64,000 bases of DNA from Oceanisphaera profunda (lineage in GTDB: Bacteria; Pseudomonadota; Gammaproteobacteria; Enterobacterales; Aeromonadaceae), in the NCBI RefSeq assembly GCF_002157895.1, contig NZ_CP021377.1:3162001-3226000 (forward strand), read 5' to 3'. The first letter of the stretch is position 1, and the number at the start of each line of letters is the position of its first letter. Positions 63,879 through 64,000 of the stretch are shown in pieces. The notes under the pieces are model-generated. The model saw only the letters and a list, made by a program, of their open reading frames with translations. It made no database searches and was not told the DNA's origin. The translations under genes and the position numbers were made by a program.

Positions 63879-64000
63879 ATGAAACAGCTTTTATTATTGA
63901 CCTTTACAGCAGCATTGCTCAGCGCCTGTGCTGGAGAGCGCCACTACCCCTTTGCCCTGGGGCAGACGGTAAAGGACCTAGACGAAATTCAGATTATGGA
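63879..64000 (+). CDS. Lipoprotein of the Tad locus, N-terminal fragment (RcpB-like)
   Basis: Only the first 40 codons are in the window. MKQLLLLTFTAALLSACAG is a lipoprotein signal with cysteine at 17. AAGGAG lies 6 nt before the ATG. RcpB usually follows rcpA, so this is its probable identity, but the fragment is too short to prove it. Confidence 0.7.
   Translation, partial: MKQLLLLTFTAALLSACAGERHYPFALGQTVKDLDEIQIM

Overview
The window looks like chromosomal DNA of a marine or estuarine gammaproteobacterium, most probably Aeromonadales (Oceanisphaera/Oceanimonas-like). The basis is E. coli-type synteny (uvrY-uvrC-pgsA followed by tRNA-Cys and tRNA-Leu), a Shewanella-like torECAD order, strong Shine-Dalgarno sites, moderate GC, and many short intergenic repeats of a kind common in that group. 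The genus is inference, since there is no rRNA or other marker gene here.

Layout. 1-4700: the C-terminal part of ppiD, then uvrY-uvrC-pgsA and two tRNAs. 4700-7470: a repeat-rich gap, a RES/Xre toxin-antitoxin pair and a lipoprotein. 7600-11150: a YafK-type L,D-transpeptidase-fold protein, a soluble zinc-binding chemoreceptor and an iron alcohol dehydrogenase. 11300-16540: a tightly overlapping six-gene importer operon on the minus strand that carries two phosphatase-fold enzymes. 16760-28740: mixed housekeeping genes and transporters (two EamA permeases, trhO, tcyP, an MltB-type transglycosylase, a GNAT, purU and a UshA-like lipoprotein). 28900-31400: a periplasmic molybdopterin-fold protein paired with a GGDEF-EAL regulator. 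31800-35780: prpB-prpC-prpD for propionate catabolism. 36000-42850: a complete urease operon (ureDABCEFG plus a HupE/UreJ nickel permease), preceded by a near-consensus NtrC site and a sigma-54 promoter. 43000-47800: torECAD for TMAO respiration. 48100-53800: a purine permease, asnS, a small membrane protein and a PAS-GGDEF protein. 54400-64000: a Tad/Flp pilus locus in two blocks. Block one is an LdtD-like transpeptidase with tadE, tadF and tadG. Block two is flp, tadV, an AAA+ ATPase, rcpC, rcpA and the start of an rcpB-like gene.

How the parts work together. Urease is a nitrogen-scavenging module; its promoter architecture places it under nitrogen control, and the nickel permease supplies the metal cofactor. 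TorECAD forms an anaerobic respiratory chain from quinol through a pentahaem cytochrome to a Tat-exported molybdoenzyme with its chaperone. The Tad genes build adhesive Flp pili, and the translationally coupled transpeptidase suggests local wall remodelling for the pilus.

The most interesting observations are: (i) the NtrC/sigma-54 urease control region; (ii) inverted composite repeats of about 220 bp flanking the ldt-tadE-tadF-tadG block; (iii) the coupling of that transpeptidase to tadE; (iv) a UshA-family lipoprotein whose catalytic GNHE signature is replaced; (v) a cysteine-free molybdopterin-fold periplasmic protein paired with a c-di-GMP enzyme; and (vi) MITE-like elements, one of them inside the urease operon. 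No CRISPR array, intact transposase, integrase or prophage was seen.
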